Shown: positions 48,277 to 60,969, counted from the stretch's first letter. The stretch is 64,000 nt of DNA from Cryptomeria japonica (GCF_030272615.1 NC_081407.1:318212456-318276455), one strand, 5' to 3'. Notes: generated from the letters alone by a model not told the origin. Numbers and translations: made by a program.

Positions 48277-49275
48277 AAATTTAAAACCCTTTTCCAGAGA
48301 AGAAAGTTTCAACAGTTCAATTGAGCTCCAGATTTGTGGCACGATGGGCAAGAGAATGGGGATTCATGCTGTTGCAATTGCAATTGTTTGTGTGTTAATG
48401 ATAGAATTTGTCATGGCAGATGATAACAATAGGGTATTCAGTCCATGCTCAGACACACTGGTGCAGAAGAAGGATGGATTTACGTTTGGTCTAGCCTTTG
48501 CGACCAGGGAATCGTTTTTCTCGAACAATGTGGAGCTGTCGCCCTGTGATAAGCGTTTGGCGTTGTCGTCCAAGTCGTCTCAGGCGGCCGTGTTTAGGCC
48601 CAAGGTTGACCAGATTTCGCTTCTCACCATCAACACCACGAGCGGCTCCTTCTCCCCGGTATTTTTCGTTTTTCTTTTCGTTAGATCAGATCTGCTCTCA
48701 TTAATGGGTATTCGTAGCCCGTATGATTTTGCTAGAAACCCCAAATCTTAGTTTTCTGAGAAAATTCTTAAAGGCTTTGTGTGCTCAGATTCTTAGGAAC
48801 CGAAAACAATGTCAGTAGAATTGAGTCACTCTTGGTGCGCAATAGGCGTTTTACTCATTCTCCCGGCAAGTTAATGCAGGTTAAGATTGTAGGATTTTGA
48901 TTATAAGATTCCAAGACGTAGAGCTTAATTACTAACCTGCACTTATTATAATGACCTAGCTAACTAGGGAGAAATTCTCCAGCAGGGAATTGTGATAGCG
49001 TGAGGATTGGTCCAAATAACTAGAGAAATCATAGGTCAAATCTCAATATTCTGACTCTTGCAGATGCAGCAAGAGGGTTTGGAGTATCCAATTGGGCATT
49101 GCCTGGGCTATACTGGAATATGATGTAGGGCAGCATGGTAACGTTAAGGATTGAAACTCATCGCTTAGAAAATTTCGTCTTATTGTCATCTTCGTTAGTT
49201 TGTTGACTAATCTTATTTTCATGGTTATATATAAACATTTTAAAAAGGATTGACTTTGGTGCATTATTGCACTTG
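48270..49275 (+). repeat. Tandem duplication unit 2 (first-exon copy 2)
   Basis: The second copy of the segment described at 43,561-46,250. It lacks the 1.8-kb middle part. Beyond about 49,275 the two units no longer align. Confidence 0.75.
48344..48658 (+). CDS. expp1-like secreted protein, exon 1
   Basis: A 105-codon exon from ATG to the donor CCCCG|GTATTT, phase 0. A signal peptide (about residues 1-25, hydrophobic AVAIAIVCVLMIEF) targets the secretory pathway. The mature part starts near DDNNRVFSPCSDTLVQKKDG and continues with FTFGLAFATRESFF, VELSPCDKRLALSS and VFRPKVDQISLLTINTT. These match a small plant protein family annotated as expp1, whose biochemical role is unknown to me. Exons 2 and 3 lie 15 kb downstream and continue the family sequence without a gap. 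The gene is incomplete because the window ends within it. Confidence 0.8.
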
Positions 49276-49589
49276 TTGAGAAGCTCCACTTGTTTTATTT
49301 CCAAGTAAAATAATGATCTCCTGGCAAATGTGTTCCAAGGAAGAGCCAAAGGTGAGGTCTAAACACATTAAGAGGGGCTTGAAATGCACAAGGAGTAAAA
49401 CAAATCGCTCATCTCTGGAACCGTCAATAGATAAGATGTATTATGCATCTTTGAATAGAAGGAATTATATATATCAGGTTGAATGTGTTATTTTTAGTAC
49501 TTTCAGATTGGATAAAACTCAGAAAATTAGAATTAGGTTAATTAATTTATGGTTTTCCAGACTTTAAGCATAATGAAGGAAATGAAATG

Positions 49590-50330
49590 CTAAAGACAAT
49601 GCACAGTTACCCTGGGAAAACCTCCTAGGAGGAAAAACCCAGCCAAAGGATCCTCAGATCTGATTTATGATTTAGAATTCAATTGAGCATTACACACTTA
49701 TCTGGAGTTGCAGCCACTATGAGGAAAGAATAGTTAGTTTACAGTTCTCCTTATCTGATCACAATCCTTTAATGGAGTCTTTGATATTTTGATGATGATA
49801 TGCAGTCTCTAAAGGAGTTCGCTGCCCTCAATTTGAAGTCTGCTGCCAATTGATCAAGTTCGCACTCTCCTATTTTGGATCTGCTGCTACATATGAGTTT
49901 CGCTGTTCGCTGTTTGGGATCTACTGTCATCCTTATGAAGTTCGCTGCCACCAAATAGAAGATTTGATATTGCTAAATGCATAAGTATGAGATTCACTTT
50001 TCACCGAAGATTATTTCATCAACTTGAAGAACTTGATTGTGCTAATGAGAGGAAAGTGTTGCATTTATAGGAGACATATGTTTCCCAAACATGTCGGCCT
50101 CCTTTATATTTTAATCCATATTACTTATTGATTTCCCTTTTAATTTACTTTGATAGGGTCGGCCCTATCAAGGAGGCGAGTTTAGTTTGAGTGTGGCGTG
50201 CAATCCTTAGTGCTGTGAGGTAATAGGTCTAGCTCTATATTAAGGGGGCGGATTCCAATGTTGCCCAAGGCAATTGGAATCCGCCAGCCCTAATTACAAC
50301 CAACAGATTGAAAGTGCCTATTATGTTACT
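49590..50330. repeat. LTR-like repeat with ttcgctgcc motifs
   Basis: It contains aacctcctaggaggaaaaaccc-type sequence, a phrase common in plant LTRs, followed by repeated words (gttcgctgcc, gatctgctgc) between 49,800 and 49,950. No termini or coding domain recognised. Confidence 0.35.
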
Positions 50331-52430
50331 GTTATTCTTATATTACTTCAAGTTTGGGAAAGAAATAAATTGCATTTCAAATGAGAAAGGTGTCGGAAGA
50401 CAATATAATGATGCTGTATATTGCAATTCAATTTTCATTTGGCAGTTGACTATAAATAACCAACTCCCAGGGGACTTTTCGTGCACACCCAGCCCCCTAA
50501 AAAGTGAAATTTCTGAGGCTGCGACATTTTTGGATACTTGGGAATGGGGATGGAGCATCTCCCCAGCTCCCCCCTACTGCCACCTGTAGGGGTGGAAGCG
50601 ACCTGAAACATCCATGTAGAAGCAGGGGATGCCTTGGGTGCACCTCCCTTTGCAGGGAACACGGGAGGGTCTCTCTGATGTCCCTGGGGCAGGTTGGGGA
50701 TGCCTGGATGTCCCTCAACTGTACTGGAGATACCGGAGATTCCTCATGCCTGCCAAAGTATTACTATGTCATGATACCAATTTTGATTTTTTTAAAAGCT
50801 TTGAACAAACAAACAACATGATGACATGTACAAATGGTTGATCTTGGAAGAAAGAAGAAATATTTACATGGTATTGGAGGTAAGATAGACTGTTAAAACA
50901 GCTGATATTATTTTTGTTTACTTAGATGAACATTTTCTTATCTTAAATTTAGTGAGTTGGGGATCAAAAATGTCTTAATTTGTATATCGCAGATGCCTTG
51001 GGCTTGCTAGAGAGCAGAGGAAGTGGTGTGGGTGGGGTGGTGGTGGATTCTATCAAGTTTTCATAAATGTTTGTGAGTTTCTGCTGAGTGCTGTATGGAG
51101 TTTCTAAAAATAGAGAAGAAATTAAATAAAAAGATACAAGAATATAATTATTCTTGTTTTCATCTTCACAGCCTGCATCATATACACTGGTCAGATTCCC
51201 TAGCATTATTGTTATTTCTCTGAAGAATGAAGATTTTGATCAGAAAAAGTGAGGTTTTGGTGTTGCAGAAAACATAGGAATCGTAGGAAAGACTAATATT
51301 TATAATAACATAATATGTTTATTATTAATTAGATTATTTTATAAATATATATTTTCTGATTGGTAATTTAGGAATTTTTAGTCTGGCCCAAGCTGGAGAG
51401 GCCACAAACCAGGGGCCTCATCCGCCAAGTGAATCAATTTATCCATTAAGGACCAACACAACCAGTGAATCCACTTTTAATTCTATTTTACTGAATCAGC
51501 ACATATAGACTTCAATTCTGAGTAGAAAACATCAAAGAATCATATTCTGGTCCAAAACGATTGTTGATTTGACGAGTGTACATGCATATTCTACCAGAAA
51601 CATTTCTGATTTTATCCTGTTGGACCTGACCAATTCCAGTGTTTATGTGGCATTTTTGGAGCAAACCTTGAGTGATTCCAGCAATGCATGCATTTTCTGA
51701 AAGTTTCTTTTCAACTTGTGGACTGAGAAGAACCTTAAATGGCATCATTTTTCGGTTATAAACTTATATCATGAATTTTAGCTACTGCAGGAGGGAAGAA
51801 AAATTTCAGATGATGGCAGACGAGATTTATTTGAATGCAACTTTGTGAGTTTTATTCTGCTAGACCTTATTCCTGTCACATTTGAAAAATGTGGGCATTG
51901 GATACAACTGGATTGTGTGGAAGTTGATTTCCACTAATAAAAATGAAGATAGAGAGGCTGAACTCTATCTACTTTTTAGTCAGGACTCAAAAACAAGCAT
52001 TTTTCCCTCTCCTTTTAGTCAGGTGATTAAAATCCCTTGCTGCTGCATTTGTCATACCATTCTTACTTTGCTATCCGATCCAGCATTGTTTCCCCACGGA
52101 ACAAATAGAGTGATTGCTTGTCGACAATATCAATATAAGGTGAACAATGAAGTGACCACATCAATAATGAAAATCTCATGGGCAGTGAGCTCCACACTAT
52201 AAAATAATATCACTAAATTATTTATCAATTCTAATTTCTGTAGTTATTGGTTGCTAATAGAAATCTATTAGTTATTTGCAAATATCTATTGATAGTTTAA
52301 TAACTATTGATAGTATTTACATTTAATTTTTTTTTATATCTATAGTATTTAATAACTTTTTCGAATATAGTTAAAGAAATAAACACTATCAATATCAATA
52401 TATAATTTTTTATACATATATAGTTAAAGA
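50331..52430. other. Intron sequence without recognised feature
   Basis: GC-richer at 50,450-50,760, with ggggatg and ctcccc words resembling sequence at 54,840-54,930, probably an old repeat. The remainder shows no domain or terminus. Confidence 0.35.
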
Positions 52431-52439
52431 AATAAAAAA

Positions 52440-52555
52440 TATAGTCCAAGAGTCAGCACTTGGAATTCGACCTCAGATGTCGCTTTGGGGATTTGAACTT
52501 GGCTCTCCACAATGAGATCCCAATGCTTTCATCGATTGAGTAACCCTTTTGAATA
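52440..52555 (-). repeat. SINE candidate, minus strand
   Basis: The minus strand has an A-box-like ttactcaatcgatgaaag (about 52,528-52,545) and a B-box-like gttcaaatcccc (52,487-52,498) about 35 bases apart, with a tRNA-like arm between. The 3' part runs into AT-rich sequence. The layout fits a tRNA-derived SINE head. Confidence 0.45.
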
Positions 52556-53592
52556 ATGAATATATATATCAATAATATTAAAAGTTAATATAGATCTCCT
52601 TGACAGCTGAACCATGTGCTCTTATCATACTTAGGATGGAGTTCACAGGATTAGATTAATCTTTTTTTAGCTAATAAATGTGATCTTTCCTTTTTCTTAA
52701 GAATTAGTAATGATGACTAAATCTGACAGGTTAGCATTCATTTAGAGTATAATTAGGGCATACATTAGACTTAGGTTTTTCTTCTTTAGCGAATCATTAT
52801 ATTCTACAATGATAATATTTGAGCTCAATTTGAAGATGTTAGTCTTCCTATAATTTCTTGGTCTAACATTTTGCACAAGATTATGAATGCGCTATAATTC
52901 CAACTTTTTGGCATAAATGCATTCTCTGCCCAGGTTTGAGTTTATTGTTTCCCTTTCTCTATTGCAACCTTCTATTGGCCATGAAGTTTGACTTTTACCT
53001 TGATACCACTCTATTCGAGTAGGTCTCCTCCCTTCCATCAAAACCTTTTGTGAGACATCAAGGTTGACTCCTATCTTTGGTTGTGCCTCATAAAGAATGG
53101 ATTCTTTGCAAACTTGTCACTTGCAGGGTTTTCAAAATAGTAGTGTTGATGTGGCTTTAAACACACCACTAGTGAAAGTGGAATTCTAAGCACACTCTGC
53201 TCGAAAGAAGATTATTTAATCTTCCCAAGGCCTTGATATAGTTTACAAGCGGTTGTTCCTGGATTGATTGAGCATGCAAAATGTTATGTTTGTTACAAGG
53301 GCTACAATGTTCTGATTAACTAACCATTATCCTAGTTTACCAATGCTTTGAGTTCTCTTGAAAGACTATTATTTTCTATAACAGTGAGAAGGTTAAAATT
53401 ACATTGAATAGAAAATCCATTCTATCAATACTAATCTACAAATAGCCTAAAAAAATATCAAAAGTTTAGAGGGTTAGGAGAAAGAATTTTGTTCCTCAGA
53501 GAATTGTAAACTATCCTTCCACATATATTTATGCATTGACTGAAAAGATGATAAACATGTATTGACGTGGACACCACAATGAAATGAAGTTC

Positions 53593-54586
53593 TGTAATGT
53601 CCCCACTTTGAAATATAATTTAATAATAAATAATGATAATAAAATTAAAATACAAAAAAATAAAAATAAAAATTAAAACAAAATATAAAATAATATAATG
53701 AAAATTTTATTGAAGTTAATGAATGGTCAAAAGGCATGAAATGATAAGTTGTTACTCCTCCAAATGTGATGTATAAAAGGGAGAAGAGAACTCATTTGAA
53801 AGGGGGGATAATTGGGAATGAGAAGTGCAAATCTGATTTAAACAAGAAATGAAGAGTTGCACTCTTTCAAAGGGTGCAAATGTTGAAAGGGTGTGTCTCT
53901 TGCCAAAGGACATCCATAATGAAGAGGTGTGACCTCTCCCTCACATTGAGAGATATAAAGGAAAGGAAACAAAAGCATCCAGTGACATCACCATTGATCA
54001 GATCAGATCAGAACTGTTACTAAGTTACAGGCAGTAATATCCTTGTTCTTGGTGGTATGCATGGGGATGTGCTTAATATACATGTTTAATATATGAAGCC
54101 TGATAAAGTTCTTATGCAGAATTTAATAGTAATATTAATGTAGACTGCAATATGTATGACAGTCATAATATACATCCACAGTACAAAGTGATATTGCCAT
54201 ACCTTTGTCCTAGGTCATAAATCTATTCTAATCCTTCTATTCCCCAAGGGAGATGGGTGCTGCTAGGGAAGGGCAGAGTAAAACCACTTCAATAGAAAGG
54301 CCCAAGGGTGAAAGGACTCCTCTTGAAATCTGGGCTGCAGGCCTCAAGGGTGAATGGACTGAGTTCTGGTAATCTGGGCTACATTAAGGAGGTGGTGTCA
54401 AGCGCCCTAGGCAGCCAAGCCCTCTTCTGGGAATGGGGTCAGACTGGTTTGGGTTTAGGCATGGTTTTAATGGCATCATAAGTTATATTACAAAGAATTA
54501 GTTAGTTATGCTCATTAATAGTGATAAAAGGTAGTAACATAGATGTTGCTTTTGGAATTGACAGTGTATAAATAGGGGACATTACA
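53593..54586 (+). mobile_element. Solo LTR, TSD agttc
   Basis: It starts tgtaatgtcccc and ends ggggacattaca, perfect terminal inverted repeats of 12 bp. Flanks are agttc at 53,588-53,592 and again at 54,587-54,591. Length 994 bp, almost the same as the copy at 12,062-13,052, which it matches throughout. A TATA-like tgtataaaagg lies near 53,770. Confidence 0.92.
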
Positions 54587-54956
54587 AGTTCATTGCAAAA
54601 AGATAAGTTCAAATTTTCAATTAGACAAAGAATAATGTATTCTACTAAATGATCACAGATGTGTGTACAATTCAATTATAATAGATTAACTTTCTTTTCT
54701 TGATCAGAAATCAAACAGTAAATCGATCTCATTTACTCGCAATACCATGCCAATGAATAATATCCATCAAAATTACAAGGTTACTTGGGGATGTGTACTT
54801 GGGCTAAAATTTACTGTCCCTGTACAAGGGACATTTTGGTGACGCGAGGATGGCTAGGGGATGTTCCCCCCATCCCCCAAAATTGCAATTTCCCTAGAAA
54901 TGTTCTGGAAAACACTGGAGATGGGTGCTGCAACAGATTTGGGCAGCAAACACAAC

Positions 54957-55290
54957 TCAATTTCACAAACACCCGGAACTTGGTAATGCATATGAAAGGG
55001 ATTATAGGTCTACAACACTGGATTTTTCACTGATATGTGGGGCAAACATGTCTGAATCACTGCCAAAAGCACTTCAAAATAATGAACAGCAGCTTGTTAA
55101 TAAATTTCACAAACACTCTGAACTTGGTAGTGCACAAAAAAGTGGTTGCAGGTCTGCAACATTGGACTTTTCACTGATATGAAGGGTAAACAGGTCTGGA
55201 TCATAGCGAAAAGCACTCAGAAATATGAACAACAGCTTGGTGATCAATTTCACAAACACGCAGAACTTGGTAGTGCATAAAGAAGTGGTT
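54957..55290. repeat. Tandem repeat, period about 144 bp, nearly three units
   Basis: The word aatttcacaaacac recurs at 54,958, 55,103 and 55,246. Between these points the units share gaacttggtag, ggtctgcaaca, ttttcactgatatg and agcactcag-like blocks. Confidence 0.75.
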
Positions 55291-56300
55291 GCAGTTCATA
55301 ATAGTTATAGAATACTATCATAATATCCTCCAACCAGAAATAAACAATGAACTCCTCGCAAACAAATGCTGGAATGATCAATGTCAAGTCTGGATTTCCT
55401 TGTGTAAAGCTCAAACTTAATTGCAGGTCAAAACAGCTACAAATTTCATCAAACACCTTCCCAAAACATCAAAGGACACCTCCCAAAATTATCTAGCAGT
55501 AACATACACCACTAGCACCACCAAACAGCAACAAAGGGGTCAAGAAATGCAGGGAATCATACCCAGCAGATCTGGTGAATAGGTATAACCTGTACTGGAC
55601 CATACTTTTCAGGCTGGAAACCACTCATACTCCTTCAAACTCACATGCTTGGGCTGGAAATGAACATCAATGGGAACGGCTTGTGTAGACTAATCAATAA
55701 CATCAATATTAGTGGTCAAACAAGGGCATCAATTGAACACAAATGTTATAAGTTAAGGGTATATAATGTATATATACATGCTTTATCCATCTTTATCCAT
55801 GTTTTCATATGAATATAATGTATATATGCATGTTTTCATATGACTATTTAAAACTTTCGTATATTTTTTAAATTTTTCCTATATTTTATATAGCTGTCCC
55901 CAAAATTGGCAAAAATATTGCTGTCCTGGAAATGCGTCTCACTGTCTCTTGCTGTCCCTATCCCGGGAACTCAGGGTGACATAAAAATAGATATCAATTC
56001 AGCAATTCAAGTAAGAAAACATGTGAACAAAGGTCGGATTAAACTTGCAAGATGCTATTATTGCATAATCTCGTAGTTTCTTGATAAAAAATAATAGTAT
56101 AATAAAGGGTTTTTGTATGAGATTTTCATGGTGCCTAAAATAAATCTTCTAAAACTAATTATATAAACTTTTTAACCGTAGCCTGTTTCTGATATAGCCA
56201 GAATTAATGGTAGAAATTCAAGACTAAATCTGATAATTATCCGGTTTTTCTTTGAATTCTGCATGTCATTTCCTTAATTTAATTAATTGACAATTAATTA
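55291..56300. other. Intron sequence without recognised feature
   Basis: No domain, terminus or tandem array. Short repeats of catgttttcatatga near 55,795-55,850. Confidence 0.35.
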
Positions 56301-57150
56301 AGTAAACTAACTAATGTCTTATAACATAACTTCTCAAAACTATACCTAAACTTAAACTATTCCGGCCCCTTTTCCCCCAGAAGAGGGCTTGGCTGCCTAG
56401 GGCGCTTGACACCAACTCTTAAGGTTAACCCAGATTACCAAACTCAGTCCATTCACCCATGGGGCCTGCAGTCCAGATTTCAGGAGGAGTCTTTAACCCT
56501 TGGGGCTTCCTATCGGATAGATTTACTCCGCCCCTCCCTAGCAGCACCCATCTCCCTTGGGGAATAGAAGGTATAGAACTGGTTGTGATTTAGGACAGTT
56601 TAAGAACATATTATTGATGTCTTTGATATTTCATAATTATCAATCTGAATTGTCTTATTTGTTTATCTTATTTATATTATTGTCACTTCAATGTAAGCAT
56701 TGTTCATATACCACAGATTTAATATATTTAATAGTACCAGTGTTCCTTGATATATATATATATATATATATATATTTGATGGATTCAGCATCACTGGTAA
56801 TATATATGTATATATACATTTATATTAATATATATTTATATAGTTTTATTTATTTTTTTAGATATTATTTATATATATATTAATGTAGAACAAATATCAG
56901 ATAATGTTATAATTATAAGTAGTATATTATTATCTATATTTATTTATATCATTATTAAATTCTACATAATAACATTATCGGGCTTCATATATTAGGCATA
57001 CATATTGAGCATACCTCCCCACGCATACCATCCAGAACAAGGATGTTACTGCCTGTAACTTCATAACCGTTCTGATCTGATCTGTTCCTTTTATATATAT
57101 AGCACTCATATCCCTTCATCGAAAGGTCACATCTTTATATTAATTTTTAT
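56300..57150 (-). repeat. Inverted fragment of the tgtaatgtcccc LTR family
   Basis: Read on the minus strand this matches 54,000-54,490 of the solo LTR: the ggagatgggtgctgctaggg, caagggtgaatggactgag and cgccctaggcagccaagccc blocks occur in reverse order here. Neither terminus is present. It contains expanded TA tracts, the largest at about 56,748-56,775. Confidence 0.65.
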
Positions 57151-58011
57151 GAATATACTGAACTGATTTCACCAAGTTAATAAATCTTAACTTATTTACT
57201 AATTCTGTTGTTATATCATAGTATAGCAATTTCAATTGTTTTAGATGTGAATGACCTTTTTAATATAGTCGTATCCTTTCTTTAAGGAATCGCAACACAT
57301 GTCTGAAGTAAATCGCATCAATTCACAAACATATCTCTTCATGGAGTCATTTTGTAACTAGTCTTTTCAAAATATGTTTTTCATATTTCTGTCCATATGT
57401 GACTTACGTGTTTACTGGCTTGTCCAAATATGAGTTCTATTGGCCATGGTATCTTTGGAACTGGTCAACATACCTTTGTCGGTTAGCAAGAGGAAATATT
57501 TGAATATCCTTTACACAATGCTTAATAATATTATCATATTTATTTCTAGTTTTGATGTTGTATATATATTATAGTTTCTGCAATCTGATAATATAATATT
57601 TTATAATATTATATTATTATATTATTGATGCTGAGTGTATTTACTGTATTTATTTACTGTTATTGTCATTCTGAGACTATACTCTTTTCTGTTGTCTGTA
57701 TATATATTCGCTGCCATAACAGATTGAGATCATGTAGTGTTGTCTCTTTATATACTGCCGACTGTAGAATATGTATAGCTAAGTCTTCAAAGAGCATATG
57801 TATTCTGTATTGTAGAATATATATATATATATAGTATTTATTCATTAGTTTTCTTCATATTTGCTGCTATGAGTAGGTGCCAATTCTTTGACATCAATAA
57901 CAATTTCTCTACAGTTGTCATATATTATAGGCTTATTCACTACTCCTTATTCACTGAGGTATGTCTATCGATAATGGCATTTGGTCAAAGTCTCTAGTTT
58001 CAAAGAGGGGA

Positions 58012-58140
58012 CATGACATTTAGTTCAATCGGTTAAATAATTAGGTTTTCATTGTGGAGACTTGAGTTCAAATTCCCAGAGTGATATCTTGTATGAGATT
58101 CTAAGGGATGACTGATGGCTTCCATAGTTGGCTTCTAGTG
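58012..58140 (+). repeat. SINE candidate, plus strand
   Basis: A-box-like tagttcaatcgg (58,021-58,032) and B-box-like gagttcaaattcc (58,064-58,076), 32 bases apart, with a stem-like stretch between. This is the internal promoter layout of tRNA genes, but no complete cloverleaf or CCA-type end follows. The Copia LTR begins directly after it at 58,142. Confidence 0.5.
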
Positions 58141-58499
58141 TTGATGACAGAGAATGATTACCAAGATATTCAATATTCGATGTTAACAAAGGAGCGAATG
58201 TCTCTTTAAATAAGAGTTAAAATTGATTTATTTGATAAGCATAAGATTGACAACTAAGTAAAGCAGATGACAACTAAGAAAAGCATATGACAACTAAAAG
58301 AATAAAAAATACTCCTAAAGCCTATCCTAACAACTTACTTGACCATTATAACTAAGTAATTATTACAATAATTGTCTATTTGTTGACTACACCAAAAATA
58401 TTTTAAAAATTGAAATAATCTATTGGTCAAAAAGCGTAGAAGGTTGACTCCTGCTTAGAATGTTATGCGACACAAGCCTCTAGCGGAGACCCTCCTTGG

Positions 58500-59295
58500 T
58501 TGGATTGCTGATCAACCAATCTTTTTCTGCCTCTTCACATGACCAAGTTTACCGTAATAATGACATTTGACATTCAGATTCTTTGAAGTGTCTTCATTCT
58601 ATGCTTGACCTTTCTCGCAAGGCCAATTGCTTTTGCCTTTGTCCTTGGTTGCAAAGGCTTGTTCCACACTCGATGAGTCATAGCTGCTGCCATGTTCCAC
58701 ACTCGATGAGTCATAGCTGCTGCCAAATTGCTTCCATTTGTCCTGCTGTAAGAGTTTGTTCAATATGTCATTGAAATTCAAGTCAACATTGGTACATGTG
58801 ATGTTGAGTGTTTCTATGAACCACTGATAAGACTGGTATAAGCTTTTCAACAGTATAATCTTCAAGTCTTATTCTTCCACGGTGTGACCAATCTCAGCTA
58901 ATTGATCGTGAATGTCTTTGATCTTCATCAAATGATCTTGCAAAGACACCTTCTTGTCCATCATGATCGAGAACAATATATTCTTCAGGAACAATGCCCT
59001 GCCTTTATCTGATGTCTTGTGTGAATCTTGCAGGCGTGTCCAAATCCTTTGTAGAAGATTTACCTCAAAGGAAATTTTAGAAGCATTTCCTTTGTGATGG
59101 ATAACATAATGAGCATAATTGCTTCGTGATTATGCTCATCGTATTTGTCCTGGTATTTACTACAATTGTTGGCTGGGTGTCAATACCAAGGACTACTTGA
59201 TTGAGGCACCTATAAATATTTTGAGGTATTGTAATATTTCCCAGTGAACTTATGGCTGCCTTCCAACTTGATGTTGGTCAATGAAGCCATCCTTC
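58500..59295 (-). pseudogene. Copia gag remnant
   Basis: The minus strand begins MASLTNIKLEGSHKF near 59,290, the usual start of Copia Gag, and runs into a stop soon after. Further on, an 88-codon frame (58,599-58,865) contains LYQSYQWFIETLN and LNDILNKLLQQ-like sequence typical of the central Gag domain. A degraded knuckle, KCHYYGKLGHVKR (second Cys replaced by Tyr), lies at about 58,530-58,570. Frameshifts separate these pieces. A direct repeat of DSSSVE(H/Q)-type sequence, about 27 bp, occurs at 58,664-58,725. Confidence 0.7.
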
Positions 59296-59506
59296 CCATA
59301 CTCCAAAAACACAGAAAATGAAAAACCCATTAATTTGAAAAGAAGACTTAAAAAATTCATAGGAAAAAATTTGCCAAAACTAAACAGCTAATTATTGAAA
59401 AAAATCTGCAATAAAAATTACTGAAAATAATGCAGAAATTTCTGAACATCCACGTTTTTTGAAAAAAAAAGGGTAAAATAAAATGATTGAAAACACCACT
59501 ATTTTC

Positions 59507-60969
59507 TAGAAATGTTTTTTGAAATAGGATTTAATAATAAATAATAATAATAAAATTAAGTATAAAAGAATAAAAAGTAAAATAAAAATAAAAATATAGA
59601 AGAATAAAATCAAAATTTAATAAGTTTAATGAATGGTTAGAAGGCATGAAATGAAAAGTTGTGACTCCCTCAAACATGAGATATAAAAGGGAGAAGAGAA
59701 CCTCATTTGAAAGGGGATATGGAGGAAGAAAGAAAGAATGGAGCGTGTGAAACAAGGATTGATGGAAGTAGAAAGGAATGGGCAGAAATAATGAAGGGTT
59801 GTAACCCTTTCAAAGGGTGGTAACAGTGAAAGGTTGTTACTCAATGGGCAGAAATTGTGAAGGGTTGTACTCTTTCAAAGGATTGGTAATTGTGAAAGGT
59901 TGGTGTCCCTTGCAAAGGGAAAACATAATGAAGAGGTGTGACTCTCCCTCACATTGGAAGATATAAAGGGAAGAAGGTTTCATTTGAGGAGGATGTCCGA
60001 GAGAGATCAATTTGGGAAATAATTAATTACTCTCAAAGGGCAGCAATGGAGGGTGGTGGTTCAAGTCTTATGAAAGTTGGTCACCCTTTCACCAATGAAG
60101 TATAAATGAGACCATTCCAATCATTCAAGGATTGCTTATTAATCATCACTCGTGAACCCACAAAAGCAATCATCAATTATCAAACCAAGCAAGCAATCAA
60201 TCAGCAAACCACTCTATCAAATCAGCATAAATTTCAACCAAACCAACATTCATTACATCATCACTCATCAACCATCTAATCAACAATCTCTTAATCATCA
60301 CTCACCAACACCTCAAATCATACAATCAAAGGAATTCATTCAATCGAACCAAATCAGATCTTATATGTATAATCTGCATTCAGTAAACAACAGACCTGTG
60401 ATCTAGCAGGTGATTGGTATGCAATGTGGTTGAATATATTGTCTAATATATAATCTCTCATATATCTTTGAGCCAGTTATTAATGGGATTTGCTAATTTA
60501 TTTATATAACTATAATTAGTAAATTAATCTATTTATTTCCCTACAATCAATCATATATTGATTAGAAGGAAACATGTTAGGGAGAGGCAGCAGACCGATT
60601 CCCACAATGTAAGCACACCAGCCCATGTTGTATGGGTGGGAGTTCCTGCCACTTGTGGGCCAAGGGTCGAATTGTCTTGGTTGGATGTTCTGTGCCCTTG
60701 GGCTTAGTTGTGGCAAACTGTTTTTTGGCGCCCTATCATGCTCTCCCCTCCAATCCCTACTATGGTTGGTTGTTTGAAGTGGAAACTATAGAATGGATCC
60801 AAATAGGAGATATTGTCTATTATTTCTCAAATGTTAATTGCTTATTTACTTTTAAAAGTTCACTATTTATTAGATGTTTTAATTATAGAATACTATTTGT
60901 AAACAAATTATGCTGTTGGAATTGTTACTTTGGGCAAAAATCAGGTATACCCCAATAGGGGTCATTACA
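59507..60969 (+). mobile_element. LTR of the tgtaatgtcccc family, variant
   Basis: The right end is ggggtcattaca (60,958-60,969), one base off the family terminus. The left end keeps only the gaaatag part of the start. Internal blocks, such as the gagatataaaagg TATA region near 59,690 and the tctttcaaagg words, match the 12-kb and 53-kb copies. The 60,570-60,790 part matches the repeat module of 1,895-2,280 instead. It is about 450 bp longer than the other copies. No target-site duplication found. Confidence 0.65.
60140..60390 (+). repeat. Low-complexity caatca/aacca-rich tract
   Basis: About 250 bases nearly lacking G on the plus strand, built from words such as atcaat, aaacca and catcactca. 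It lies inside the variant LTR, downstream of its likely transcription start. Confidence 0.7.

Noticed and set aside
50450-50841. Overlapping open frames on both strands in a GC-richer patch
   Set aside because: Several frames are open only because of composition; none has a domain, and similar words recur at 54,840, pointing to a repeat.
52990-53030. Second primer-binding-site-like word (cttgataccact)
   Set aside because: No LTR terminus adjoins it and no element domains follow; likely chance or an unrecognisable relic.
58021-58077. Possible tRNA gene
   Set aside because: A-box and B-box-like words are present but the acceptor stem, anticodon loop and terminator are not convincing; a SINE head fits better.
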